Assembly (NCBI GenBank): GCA_034423115.1
Contig: DAOUJD010000063.1
Span: 62,001-126,000 of the forward strand
Length of the DNA: 64,000 nucleotides
Direction of reading: 5' to 3'
DNA from: Bin87 sp034423115
GTDB lineage: Bacteria > Chloroflexota > Dehalococcoidia > Lucifugimonadales > UBA3495
Position numbers and translations under genes: made by a program. Numbering within the stretch: position 1 is the stretch's first letter; the number at the start of each line of letters is the position of its first letter. This document shows positions 49,971-58,367 of this stretch, one piece after another. The notes beneath the pieces are model-generated. The model saw only the letters and a program-made list of their open reading frames with translations, had not been told where the DNA came from and made no database searches.

Positions 49971-51167
49971 ATGGTTATGAACGATCCGATTCAGGATGGA
50001 TTGCTAGGAAGGCTGGCGGGACTGTTGGAGTGGCAGGGTCTGGGCACGGCGGCGTTGACGCCGCGACCCCGGGGAGGACGGTTGCATGGCGAGGATGCTG
50101 AGGAGGTGGCATCGCTGCTGGAGCAACTGGCGCAGTCTGATGCTGGGCTGCCGGCGGGGAGTAGGCCGCGGAGCCTGATATTCGGCAACGGGTGCTTTGC
50201 CATAGGGAGGTATGCGGAGGCGCTGGCCGTGTACCAGGCGTTGGCCGGGGAGCGTCCGAATGATTTCGCGGTGCACTTCAACCTGGGGGTGACGTATCTG
50301 CGGAATCGTCAACCCGAGGAAGCGGTCGGGGCCCTCACCAGAGCGTTGGAACTGGACGCGTTTTCGGCGGCGGCGTATTACCAGCGGGGTAACGCGCGGG
50401 ACGACTTGGGGGACGGCATTGGAGCCCTGGACGACTACGCTACGGCGATTGGGTTGAGTCCGGATTACCTGCAAGCCCACTACAACCGGGGAATCGTGCT
50501 GAACAACCTGGGACGGTACGCTGAGGCCATCGAGGCGTTCGACGGGGTGATGGCGTTGCGGCCGGACATATCGAACGCTTATTTGAACCGTGGGGTCGCG
50601 CGGGACGAGATGGGGGACACCGCCGCGGCCATAGCGGACTACGACTCGGCGTTGCAGTACAACCCGGACAACGCCGATGCTCGCTTCAACCGGGCCAGGG
50701 TTCGCTATCGTTTGGGTCGATATCGGGAGGCCGTCGCAGATTACACAGCGGCGATTGAACTGCGCCCGGATGACGTGGAGGCGATAAACAACCGCGGTCT
50801 GGCCTACGATGCCCTGGGACAGTATGAAGAGGCTATAGCCGATTACGATTCCGCGCTGGGGTTACAGCCCGACTTTGCGGAGGTGCTGAGCAATCGGGGC
50901 GCGGCGTTGGAGAGTCTTGGCGACGTTGATGCAGCGTTGAACAACTACCTGGAGTCGCAACAGGCGGTGCCGGAATTTGCGGCGGCGTACTACAACGCCG
51001 CCCGGCTTTACGCAGACCGCGGGGATATCGCGCAGTGCGCTGAGCAGTTAGCGGAGGCGGTCAGGTTGCAACCGGGGCTGTACGCCGAGGCGGAGTCGGA
51101 CGAGACGTTGGGGTGGGTTTTGGATTTGACCCGGATGAGGGATGAGCGAAGCGGTGGACAGACGTAG
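49971..51167 (+). CDS. tetratricopeptide repeat protein
   Basis: The 398-aa protein has about nine TPR units from residue 65 on, with recurring A-x2-Y-Y-x-R-G-N and Y-x-E-A-I-x-D-Y-D-x-A-L patterns (FNLGVTYLRN, NNRGLAYDALGQYEEAIADY). The superhelix should bind other proteins. There is no signal peptide or membrane segment. A start at 49971 or 49977 is possible. The partner is unknown. Confidence 0.85.
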   Translation: MVMNDPIQDGLLGRLAGLLEWQGLGTAALTPRPRGGRLHGEDAEEVASLLEQLAQSDAGLPAGSRPRSLIFGNGCFAIGRYAEALAVYQALAGERPNDFAVHFNLGVTYLRNRQPEEAVGALTRALELDAFSAAAYYQRGNARDDLGDGIGALDDYATAIGLSPDYLQAHYNRGIVLNNLGRYAEAIEAFDGVMALRPDISNAYLNRGVARDEMGDTAAAIADYDSALQYNPDNADARFNRARVRYRLGRYREAVADYTAAIELRPDDVEAINNRGLAYDALGQYEEAIADYDSALGLQPDFAEVLSNRGAALESLGDVDAALNNYLESQQAVPEFAAAYYNAARLYADRGDIAQCAEQLAEAVRLQPGLYAEAESDETLGWVLDLTRMRDERSGGQT

Positions 51168-51190
51168 AACTGCGGATCACCAGACAATAA

Positions 51191-51412
51191 TCAACCATTT
51201 CCACGTGATCCGAAAAGATACCTTAACAATTGGATCATTACTCCAACTAACCACCCGAAGGCTCCCAGGGCACCAACAACGCTTAGAATCCTATCGATAG
51301 TGAATCTGTCTAACAACGATAGAATCACAACGGCAAAAAGAGCCACTCCCATCACGGTGACCACCAGGATCAAGGTCGCGGCGATTGCTTTCCCCGCGTC
51401 GCGATAGAACAT
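51191..51412 (-). CDS. small two-helix membrane protein
   Basis: The 73-aa protein has two hydrophobic segments (about residues 10-33 and 42-66), a basic N-terminus and a short polar end. It is 6 bp downstream of another tiny membrane protein gene, so the two form a likely operon. No family was recognised. Confidence 0.55.
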   Translation of the reverse strand: MFYRDAGKAIAATLILVVTVMGVALFAVVILSLLDRFTIDRILSVVGALGAFGWLVGVMIQLLRYLFGSRGNG

Positions 51413-51418
51413 CCGGGA

Positions 51419-51607
51419 TTAGCCCCGGATCTTCAAATTCATTACGAGGACGAAACCTGAGATCCCCATAGCGACGGCGGTCACGCCCATCAAGGCGATG
51501 CCGGTCATTGTCATGGGGTTTTGATCGAGTACGTAATTACCCAAGAGGAAAATTACGAGACTCAGAGAGTACGCAGCCAACGAGGCGGTGAATATCCTAT
51601 CCCACAC
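51419..51607 (-). CDS. small two-helix membrane protein
   Basis: The GTG at 51607 gives a 62-aa protein and has AAAGGAG 8 nt upstream; an earlier GTG at 51616 would sit on the ribosome binding site. There are two membrane segments (about residues 5-24 and 34-57). It is co-oriented with and 6 bp from the gene at 51191. No family was recognised. Confidence 0.55.
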   Translation of the reverse strand: MWDRIFTASLAAYSLSLVIFLLGNYVLDQNPMTMTGIALMGVTAVAMGISGFVLVMNLKIRG

Positions 51608-51695
51608 GGCGACCACTCCTTTCTATCATGAGAAAAGGATAAGTAATACAGAAACAGTTGTCAAAAACTGACCGACGCTGTTGGTTGTTAGTCGC

Positions 51696-52445
51696 TCAGG
51701 TGGGAGGGAGGTTGGGTTCGCTTTCGTCGTCCGGGGGGATGACCTGGCGGAGGATAGCGTCCTCGCTGAGGCCGGCGGCTTCGGTGTGGACTTCAGGGGT
51801 GTCCGCGATTAGGAGATCGGGGTCGATGGCGGCGGGCACGGTTTCCGGCTTGTGATCTGCATGGGTGAGTATGTTGTGGGTGATGACTACCAACGCGAGG
51901 GCGGTGAGGCCGAACATTATCTCCCAACCGCGATGCCCCATGAATTGATTGATCGCAAGCATCGCGCCGTAGCCCAAGAAGATTCCGATGGATGACCTGA
52001 ACACGGAGCGGCGGAACAGCAAAACGACCACGAAGCCGACGACGATACCGATAAGGACGAACCAGTTCAGGTAGGCTAGAGACACACCGACCAGGACGAC
52101 CATGCCGTCGCCGCCCTTGAATCCCGTGAATATGCTTTTCCAGTGGCCGGCGATGGCGGCGGCGCCAGCGACCAAACCGAGGAGTTCATGCTGCCCGAAC
52201 ATCCAGGCAACGTAGACGGCGGCGGCGCCTTTCAGGACGTCGCAGGCGAAAACCATCATCCCGCGACGGCGCCCGACGTGCCAGAATACATTGGCGGTGC
52301 CGGCTCGGCGGCTGCCGGTCGCGAAAATGTCCACGCCCTTCCACCGGGCCACCAGGTACGCGAACGGGATGCTGCCCAAGAGATAACCGACCAGGGCGGC
52401 AGCGAGGATTCGAGTGACCAGCGGGGCGAAGTCTACGATCAACAT
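51696..52445 (-). CDS. plsY: PlsY-type glycerol-3-phosphate acyltransferase, divergent
   Basis: The 249-aa membrane protein follows the PlsY layout with five or so helices, and the GSIPFAYLVARW start is standard. The later motifs are altered: GSRRAGTANVFWHVG replaces GSGNIGATNVxR and GHWKSIFTGFKGGDGMVV replaces GHxFPVFxxFKGGKGVAT. The cytosolic tail of about 55 residues is longer than usual. PlsY transfers acyl phosphate to glycerol-3-phosphate. Given the changed motifs, activity or substrate could differ; a second plsY may exist elsewhere. Confidence 0.75.
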   Translation of the reverse strand: MLIVDFAPLVTRILAAALVGYLLGSIPFAYLVARWKGVDIFATGSRRAGTANVFWHVGRRRGMMVFACDVLKGAAAVYVAWMFGQHELLGLVAGAAAIAGHWKSIFTGFKGGDGMVVLVGVSLAYLNWFVLIGIVVGFVVVLLFRRSVFRSSIGIFLGYGAMLAINQFMGHRGWEIMFGLTALALVVITHNILTHADHKPETVPAAIDPDLLIADTPEVHTEAAGLSEDAILRQVIPPDDESEPNLPPT

Positions 52446-52514
52446 CAGATCAGCGTGCTATGAAAGATATTTAGAAACACGCCAGCCATCATAGCACGGA
52501 GGTGGGTTTACCAG

Positions 52515-53312
52515 TTATGCGGGATTGCGTGCTGTGTACAGCCAATATCCGATGTCGCCACGGGCGACCAGGTCCTCCACGCGATCCAGCAGATCCGGGG
52601 GAAAATCAGTCCAATCGGCTCCACCTACGAGGTTGGCTGGTCCGAGTCCACTCCAGAGAGCCAACTTGGTGCGGAGTTCCCCCAGGAGCGACATCACCTC
52701 GGAAGAGAGGTCGGCGCGCTCGATGATGGAGAGACCTCCAGATTGCAGCAGATCGGGGTAGCCGCCGGCGGGAAGGGCATCGGTCAGGCAGAGCATCATG
52801 CCGACGGGGCTGTCCAGTTCGGGAGGTAAGGAGCCGGACTCGACGGTTACGTCAGAGAGGCCGATTACTCCGCCGGGCTTGAGTAGTCGCCGAATCTCGG
52901 CGATGGCGGCGGCTTTGTCAGCGAACAGGCTGGTGGCGCATTCGATGACAACGGCATCAAATGCGCCCGAGCGAAAAGGCGGCATCTCGGCGTCGCCGCG
53001 CACGAAAGCCACATTGGCGGGTATCGGCTCCTCCAGCGCTCGCCGACGGGAAGTCGCCGCCGAGTCGGCTCCGAGCTCCAAGCCGGTCACGTGGCAACGG
53101 AAGATGCGGGACAGAGCGGTGGCACTGGTTCCTAGGCCGCATGCAAGATCCAAGACGCGCCAACCGGGTCGCAAGCCCATGGCACGGCCCAGGCGATTAG
53201 TGGCGCGGAGTCCACCGGGATGGAGGCTGTCGCCCAAGATCAAGCGGGCGAGTTCGGACGAATAGAGATCGGCGCAGCAGATCTTGGCGGTATAGGTGTT
53301 GAGCATGGTCAT
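52515..53312 (-). CDS. class I SAM-dependent methyltransferase
   Basis: The 265-aa protein has the SAM motif RVLDLACGLGTSATALSRIF at residues about 52-71, the acidic residue in GLELGAD, FVRGDAEMPPF and LLKPGGVIGLSDV. This is the UbiE/small-molecule type. The substrate is unknown. It is preceded by GGGAGGG. It lies 132 bp downstream of the radical SAM gene on the same strand, so it may modify the same product. Confidence 0.8.
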   Translation of the reverse strand: MTMLNTYTAKICCADLYSSELARLILGDSLHPGGLRATNRLGRAMGLRPGWRVLDLACGLGTSATALSRIFRCHVTGLELGADSAATSRRRALEEPIPANVAFVRGDAEMPPFRSGAFDAVVIECATSLFADKAAAIAEIRRLLKPGGVIGLSDVTVESGSLPPELDSPVGMMLCLTDALPAGGYPDLLQSGGLSIIERADLSSEVMSLLGELRTKLALWSGLGPANLVGGADWTDFPPDLLDRVEDLVARGDIGYWLYTARNPA

Positions 53313-53444
53313 TTCACCCTCCCGCCAAAGGCGGACCCACCGGAGGCGGACAGGCTCTCACCCTAGCCCTCTCCCGCCGTAGGGCGGATGTGCCACCCAT
53401 CAATGGAGAGGGAGCTCGATTGAGGATTCACCGCGGCCGTCCCA
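53313..53444. repeat. repeat-rich spacer
   Basis: The gap holds several degenerate copies of a CCCTCTCCC / GGAGAGGGAG palindrome (around 53368-53410, with a further arm at 53448-53455) and CCCGCC-type inverted repeats (53324-53350). These resemble the terminator at 28636-28665. No gene is seen. Confidence 0.5.
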
Positions 53445-54932
53445 TCAAGGAAGAGGGGACTCAATTGGAGAACCCACCGTCGGGGACGCATCGAGGCCGA
53501 GCGGGCGGAGCCGGTGGTGGCCCTGCTGCTGGATGAGTTGGTCGCGGATTTGCTCGCGGTATCCGACGGAGTTGTATGCGCAGAAGGGGATGGCGCGGCC
53601 GTCGGGCGTGAGGATGCCGACACAGCACTTCATGACCTGCTTGACGTTGAAGGTCCAGGCATCGAGGAAGTCCTTGATGGCGACCTGGAATATGTGGTCT
53701 TTGAGGTGGTTAATTTCGTAAGGAAGGTCCAGACCGGGACCGCAGGCGCACTCGAACTGACCGGCGGTCTGCTCGGTGCCAGCGACGGCGGAAGCGGACC
53801 ACAACCCTTCCAGGGCAGCTTGGATCGCTGCGGAGTCGGACGCTTTGGGCAGGGCGCGGTTGGTGATGTAGTCGAGGTACTGGTCTATGTCGAGCAGGCG
53901 AGGCAAAGGGATGACCTTGTCGCCGTCCACGAACAGGTAGGAATTGACCTGGCAGGTGGGGAAACAGCAGGGAACTGGGACGAAATCCTCTACAACGAAC
54001 CGACCGTTGGTCTGGTCGACGATGCCGTGGATGATGTCGGGGATGGTGACACGGGTCATGGGGTCGAATTCGATGTGTCGGCCGACGTGGGTTACGGGCT
54101 GGAACACAGCGCCACGGACGGCGGGATGCTGCAACCCGAACTCCAAAATTGGGCCGACCTCGTCGGTGTTGATGTCGCGTTCGATGGCGGCGACGAGGAC
54201 GGCGGTCATGCCGGCTTCGGCGAGACGGTCGAGGGCGCGCATCTTGGTTTCGAGCAGCGGTTCGCCGCGTATGGTGCGGTAGGTGTCCTCGCGCAGACCG
54301 TCGAACTGGAAATAGACGACGGGATCAAGGGCTGCCATCTGGGCAAGGAACCGGTCGTCGTGGGCGAGACGGACGCCGTTGGTGTTGATCATCACCTGGC
54401 GGATGCCGCGGTCCTTGGCGGCCTGGATCATCTCGGGCAGTTGCGGGTGGATGGTGGGTTCGCCGCCGCTGAACTGAACGACCTCGGGATCGCCCTCGAT
54501 CTCGACGAAGCGATCAAGCATGGACTCGACCTGTTCGAGGGTGAGGTTGTATCCGATGCCGGCGTCGGCGAAACAGATGGGGCAATCGAGGTTGCAGGCG
54601 GTGTTGATCTCGATGAGGGCGAGGCAGATGTGCTGCTTGTGCTCGGGGCAGAGGCCGCAATCCAGGGGACAGCCGTTGTTGACCTCGGTGCTGAAATCCA
54701 GGGGGATGGTGCCGGGCTTGTTGAAACGGACGCTGCCGACGTACATCTCGGCGTCGGAGCTGATGATAGCCTCGAACCAACCGTGTTCGGGGCAACGTTT
54801 GCGCATGTAGACCTTGTTGTCGCGGATGATTACCTGGGCATCGATGACGGTTTTGCATTCAGGGCAGATGGACCGGGTGAGTTCGTGAAATATGAAATCG
54901 GCGTCCTGCTTGATATGGCGGGCGGTGGTCAA
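53445..54932 (-). CDS. multi-cluster radical SAM protein, tetraether-synthase (Tes)-like
   Basis: The 495-aa protein starts with a rubredoxin-like element (C23-x2-C26, C47 in KRCPEHGWF). A cysteine group C88, C92, C95, C103 (GCPLDCGLCPEHKQHIC) follows, then the radical SAM triad C113-x3-C117-x2-C120 (CNLDCPIC). FSGGEPTIHPQLPEMI, INTNGVRLA and YFQFDGL come next, and further cysteines lie in the C-terminal half (PCCFPTC, FECACG, KCCVG). This is the layout of the archaeal Tes/COG1964 family, which joins lipid chains. The start is TTG with AAGGAG 8 nt upstream, overlapping the previous stop by 4 bp. Function in this bacterium is inference. Confidence 0.72.
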   Translation of the reverse strand: MTTARHIKQDADFIFHELTRSICPECKTVIDAQVIIRDNKVYMRKRCPEHGWFEAIISSDAEMYVGSVRFNKPGTIPLDFSTEVNNGCPLDCGLCPEHKQHICLALIEINTACNLDCPICFADAGIGYNLTLEQVESMLDRFVEIEGDPEVVQFSGGEPTIHPQLPEMIQAAKDRGIRQVMINTNGVRLAHDDRFLAQMAALDPVVYFQFDGLREDTYRTIRGEPLLETKMRALDRLAEAGMTAVLVAAIERDINTDEVGPILEFGLQHPAVRGAVFQPVTHVGRHIEFDPMTRVTIPDIIHGIVDQTNGRFVVEDFVPVPCCFPTCQVNSYLFVDGDKVIPLPRLLDIDQYLDYITNRALPKASDSAAIQAALEGLWSASAVAGTEQTAGQFECACGPGLDLPYEINHLKDHIFQVAIKDFLDAWTFNVKQVMKCCVGILTPDGRAIPFCAYNSVGYREQIRDQLIQQQGHHRLRPLGLDASPTVGSPIESPLP

Positions 54933-55657
54933 TGTGGGCGCTCCTTATTCGGGAGGGTTGGTGAGTGATTGCCGTTCTGGATCGGGACGTACGTAACGTT
55001 GAATGTCCTGGCCCGGAAGGAAGCGCCGATGTCAATATCGTTGCCGGCGACAATTGGAATTGCCTGGCCGTTGAGGTTGCGCGGTTGATATTTTTGTAGA
55101 ACGATGTCCAGGATCTCGGCCCGATCCGCCGCCCGGTTTACGTCGGCATCGCCCACTTTGAACGACGCTTCCACCACCAGGCAAAAGGGTTGGTGGTCAG
55201 ATTCACGACGAGCGTAGATGTAAACGTCGGCCCGGCTCAAGTTGCGGCGTTGGTCGGGCGTGATCACCCCGGCGCGCACCGCCTCGCTGCCGATGCGCAT
55301 GATTTCCTTTTTGGGGATTACCTCCTCCTCACCCATGCCGAGGGCTTCGGCAAAGATTTCGGGGTTTCGTTCGCAGTAGAGTTCCAAGCCCCAACCCTTG
55401 AGGGTGGAGACATCCTGGTTGGTTCGGTTTTGCGCCTGGGTTAGTTTAGCGATAGCCTCGCGGATTTCGGCCATTTCCTTGTCGTGGCGGGCGGCGCGCT
55501 GGACGTACTCCGCCCGCATTTCTGCGATAGCGCGGGTGTTCTCGTCAACAATCTTGCGCGTTTCAGCAAGACCCAGGACCGTTTCTGATAGCACGGCGCG
55601 GATTTCGGCGAATGACATTGATTGCGGCCCATTGGCGGGATCAGCCGGCATGGTCAT
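54929..55657 (-). CDS. coiled-coil protein with nuclease-like C-terminal domain
   Basis: The 242-aa protein has a long helix of heptads (about residues 15-80, AEIRAVLSETVLGLAETRKI and similar) and a GWGLELYCERNPEIFAEALG linker. A C-terminal alpha/beta domain has RADVYIYARR and CLVVEASFKVGDADVNRAADRAEIL. The Asp...Val-Val-Glu-x-x pattern resembles PD-(D/E)XK folds, but the Lys is replaced by Ser, so catalysis is doubtful. It overlaps the radical SAM gene by 4 bp and follows the DNA methyltransferase by 36 bp. Confidence 0.65.
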   Translation of the reverse strand: MTMPADPANGPQSMSFAEIRAVLSETVLGLAETRKIVDENTRAIAEMRAEYVQRAARHDKEMAEIREAIAKLTQAQNRTNQDVSTLKGWGLELYCERNPEIFAEALGMGEEEVIPKKEIMRIGSEAVRAGVITPDQRRNLSRADVYIYARRESDHQPFCLVVEASFKVGDADVNRAADRAEILDIVLQKYQPRNLNGQAIPIVAGNDIDIGASFRARTFNVTYVPIQNGNHSPTLPNKERPH

Positions 55658-55693
55658 AAAGCTTGCAGCTCCAACGGGATCAGTCTCATGGTA

Positions 55694-56512
55694 TCAGATT
55701 AGTCCCAATGCTATTGCTCCAAGTCGCCGCCGCATTACGGCCACCGCCTCCGGGTTGTTGTCAATCAACGTGAACTCCCGCCCCTCGCGGTGGGCTGCTT
55801 CGCCGAGGGTGCCGCTGCCGGCGAAGAAGTCGAGGACGCGGTCGCCGGGATTGGAATGGACACGGACGATGCGGCTGATGATGTGCAGGGGTTTCTGGGT
55901 CGCGTAGCCGATCTTCTCCTTGCCGGTCACGATGGTGCGCCACCAGACGTCGGTGGGGGTTTTGCCGCGGGCAGCCTTTTCGGGGCCGACGAGACCGGGC
56001 GCCAGGTAGGGGATGCGGTCGATGGCGTCGTAGTTGAAGGTGTAGTGGTCTGGGTCCTTGGCGTACCAGAGGATGTTGTCGTGTTTGGCGGGCCAGCGGG
56101 TTTTGGGGCGTCCGCCGTAGTCGTAGGCCCAGATGATCTCGTTGATGAATGAATCGCGGCCGAATATCTCGTCAAGCATGACCTTGCAGTAGTGGACCTC
56201 GCGGTAGTCGATGTGGAAGAAGAGGCTGCCGTGGTCGTCGAGCAGACGATAGGCCTCGGTCATGCGGGGGCGCAGAAATTCGATGTAGTAGTCGAACTGG
56301 TCGGCGTAGCGGCTTTCGCCGACGACCTGTGTGCGATAGCGGCGTCCCTGGAAACCGGTGCGGTCGCCGTCGGCGTCGGGCGTTACCCGGATGCGGGTGC
56401 GGGACTGGGACTTGCCGGTATTGAAAGGCGGGTCGACGTAGATGAGTTGGAATGCGCCGCCGGGCAGGGTTGGTAAGACATCCAGATTGTCGCCGAGTAT
56501 AATTTCGCCCAT
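55694..56512 (-). CDS. beta-class DNA (N4-cytosine or N6-adenine) methyltransferase
   Basis: The 272-aa enzyme has the catalytic motif VDPPFNTGK (DPPF, residues about 26-34) near the N-terminus and the SAM-binding motif RVLDFFAGSGTLGEAA near the C-terminus, the order of beta-class enzymes. HIDYREVHYCKVMLDEIFG lies between. GGAGG is 7 nt before the ATG. No typical restriction gene is adjacent; the neighbour at 54929 is only a degenerate nuclease-like candidate, so this may be a solitary methylase. The target sequence is unknown. Confidence 0.88.
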   Translation of the reverse strand: MGEIILGDNLDVLPTLPGGAFQLIYVDPPFNTGKSQSRTRIRVTPDADGDRTGFQGRRYRTQVVGESRYADQFDYYIEFLRPRMTEAYRLLDDHGSLFFHIDYREVHYCKVMLDEIFGRDSFINEIIWAYDYGGRPKTRWPAKHDNILWYAKDPDHYTFNYDAIDRIPYLAPGLVGPEKAARGKTPTDVWWRTIVTGKEKIGYATQKPLHIISRIVRVHSNPGDRVLDFFAGSGTLGEAAHREGREFTLIDNNPEAVAVMRRRLGAIALGLI

Positions 56513-56639
56513 TATTTGCCTCCGACCGGGGCGGCATTATGGCGTTTTCAAGCGCGGAGCGTCAAACGGGCAATCGACTCGGCGCGAACCCTGACGGCCC
56601 CTGGAAGATTGGGGCGCGGACTCTCGATAGGTGACGAAT

Positions 56640-57851
56640 ATGATTCAAAGCAATCAGACCGATGGACCACTCGCAGGCGTCAAGGTGCTCGACCTTACGC
56701 AAATCATGGCGGGGCCGATGTGCACTATGCTGCTGGCCGACATGGGCGCGAACGTGATCAAAATCGAGCGGCCCGGCGGCGGCGACGACACGCGGCGTAT
56801 GGGGTCGAGATACTCGGAGCGGTTCGCGGCGGGATTCCTGGCGCTCAACCGGAACAAGCGCAGCATCGCGCTGGACCTGCGGGCGAACGAGGGCAAGGCT
56901 ATATTCAAGCGGATGGCGGAGACGGCGGACATCGTGGTGGAGAATTTCCGGCCCGGGGTGATGGATCGGTTAGGTTTGGGGTACGAAACGTTGGCCGGGA
57001 TCAATCCGAAGTTGGTGTACGCGAGCATCTCGGGGTTTGGCGGCACGGGTCCGTATCGTAACCGGGGCGGGTTTGACCTGGTGGCGCAGGGGATGAGCGG
57101 GCTGATGTCGATTACGGGATTCCCGGGCGGTCCGCCGGCTAAGGTGGGGGTGCCCATCACGGATATCGGGGCCGGAAGTTTTACGGCGGTCGGGATCCTA
57201 GCGGCGTACATCCACGCGCAACGAACTGGGCAGGGGCAGCAGGTGGATGGTTCGCTGATGGAGGCGGGAATCGCGTACACCGTGTGGGAGTCATCGGAGT
57301 ATTTCGCCACGGGTGAGATACCGGGGCCGTTGGGGTCGGCGCACCGGGTGAACGCGCCGTACCAGGCTCTGCGCACCAGCGACGGGTACATCAACATCGG
57401 CGCGGCGTCGCAGCCGACGTGGGAGCAGTTCTGCCGGGCGATCGGGAGGGAGGAGTTGATCGAAGACCCGCGTTACAAGGATGGAAACGATCGAAAAGCG
57501 CGGGAGGAAGAACTGGCCGAGTTGCTCGAAGGGATCATGGGCGAGCACACCACGGAGCACTGGATGGAGCAGCTGGAGGCGGCGGGCGTGGTAGCCGGTC
57601 CCATCTATGACATGGAACAGGTGTATTCCGACGAGCAGGTGCTGGCGCGGGAGATGATGGTAGAGATTGAAGACGACGAACTGGGTACAGTCAAAAACAT
57701 CGGGGTGCCGGTGAAGATGTCAGCGACGCCGGGTCGGATACGGCACCGGGGGCCGGCGCTAGGGGAGCACAGCAGGGAGGTGTTGCTGGAGCACGGGTAC
57801 ACGAAGGAGGAGGTGGGAGAGTTGCTGGCGGCGGGGGTGGTGGTGCATTGA
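56640..57851 (+). CDS. CaiB/BaiF family CoA-transferase (class III)
   Basis: The 403-aa protein has PLAGVKVLDLTQIMAGPMCTM at the start, LADMGANVIKIERPGGGD, and NKRSIALDLRANEGKAIFKR. FGGTGPYRNRGGFDLVAQGMSG precedes the expected catalytic Asp175 in VPITDIGAGSF. It moves CoA between carboxylic acids, often with formyl-, succinyl- or carnitine-type donors; the substrate is unknown. The ATG at 56640 is favoured by AGGTGA upstream over the GTG at 56631. Confidence 0.9.
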   Translation: MIQSNQTDGPLAGVKVLDLTQIMAGPMCTMLLADMGANVIKIERPGGGDDTRRMGSRYSERFAAGFLALNRNKRSIALDLRANEGKAIFKRMAETADIVVENFRPGVMDRLGLGYETLAGINPKLVYASISGFGGTGPYRNRGGFDLVAQGMSGLMSITGFPGGPPAKVGVPITDIGAGSFTAVGILAAYIHAQRTGQGQQVDGSLMEAGIAYTVWESSEYFATGEIPGPLGSAHRVNAPYQALRTSDGYINIGAASQPTWEQFCRAIGREELIEDPRYKDGNDRKAREEELAELLEGIMGEHTTEHWMEQLEAAGVVAGPIYDMEQVYSDEQVLAREMMVEIEDDELGTVKNIGVPVKMSATPGRIRHRGPALGEHSREVLLEHGYTKEEVGELLAAGVVVH

Positions 57852-57901
57852 AAGCCCATCAAATAGTGTATAATAAATCGAAAAGCGAGAGTACACTGGC
57901 T

Positions 57902-58216
57902 GTGAAACGCAAAATCATTGCATTGGTTGGGGTCGGATCAATTCTCGCTGCCGCATTGTTGTTTGCAGGAATATGCTTGGCGATCCTAGGCGGCGGGTTG
58001 GCGCTAGCATTGTTGGGGGTGCCACCTCGGTTCCTATCGCCCTCAGACAGTGTTGACTTGATTGCGCTTGGTTTGCTGATTCTATTCCCGATGCTGGCAC
58101 TGGCTCCATTGTTCGAGTGGTGGTTCAAGCTATGGTACAGTGTCGATACGCGATTGATGGCGTTCTTTTTTGTTGGTGAAAGTGTCGTGAGCCATGAGAG
58201 TGAGGCCGGGCTGTGA
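57902..58216 (+). CDS. small two-helix membrane protein
   Basis: With the GTG at 57902 the protein has 104 aa. It has two hydrophobic stretches (IIALVGVGSILAAALLFAGI and on, and LIALGLLILFPMLALAPLF) and a WWFKLWYSVDTR segment. A longer reading from TTG 57848 overlaps the CoA-transferase stop. Base composition is lower in GC than its neighbours. The stop overlaps the start of the next tiny gene by 4 bp (GTGA). No family was recognised. Confidence 0.55.
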   Translation: MKRKIIALVGVGSILAAALLFAGICLAILGGGLALALLGVPPRFLSPSDSVDLIALGLLILFPMLALAPLFEWWFKLWYSVDTRLMAFFFVGESVVSHESEAGL

Positions 58217-58326
58217 ACAGTCAAATCAAACGCAGGGTTGTGTTCTATACACTCGTGTATGGGTCAGCCGCCCTGATAATAGCCGTGGGCTTTATTCTGG
58301 GTTGGTGGACCGTCATATTCGGCTGA
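58213..58326 (+). CDS. 37-aa membrane microprotein
   Basis: A GTG start has GAGG 7 nt upstream and overlaps the preceding stop by 4 bp. The product MNSQIKRRVVFYTLVYGSAA and on is basic at the N-terminus, with one membrane helix (about residues 9-33) ending in GWWTVIFG. Coupled start, ribosome binding site and membrane character support a real gene, although it is short. No family was recognised. Confidence 0.5.
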   Translation: MNSQIKRRVVFYTLVYGSAALIIAVGFILGWWTVIFG

Positions 58327-58367
58327 CAAATTGACGGCTACTGCACCGCGGCGGTCGGGCCGACTGC

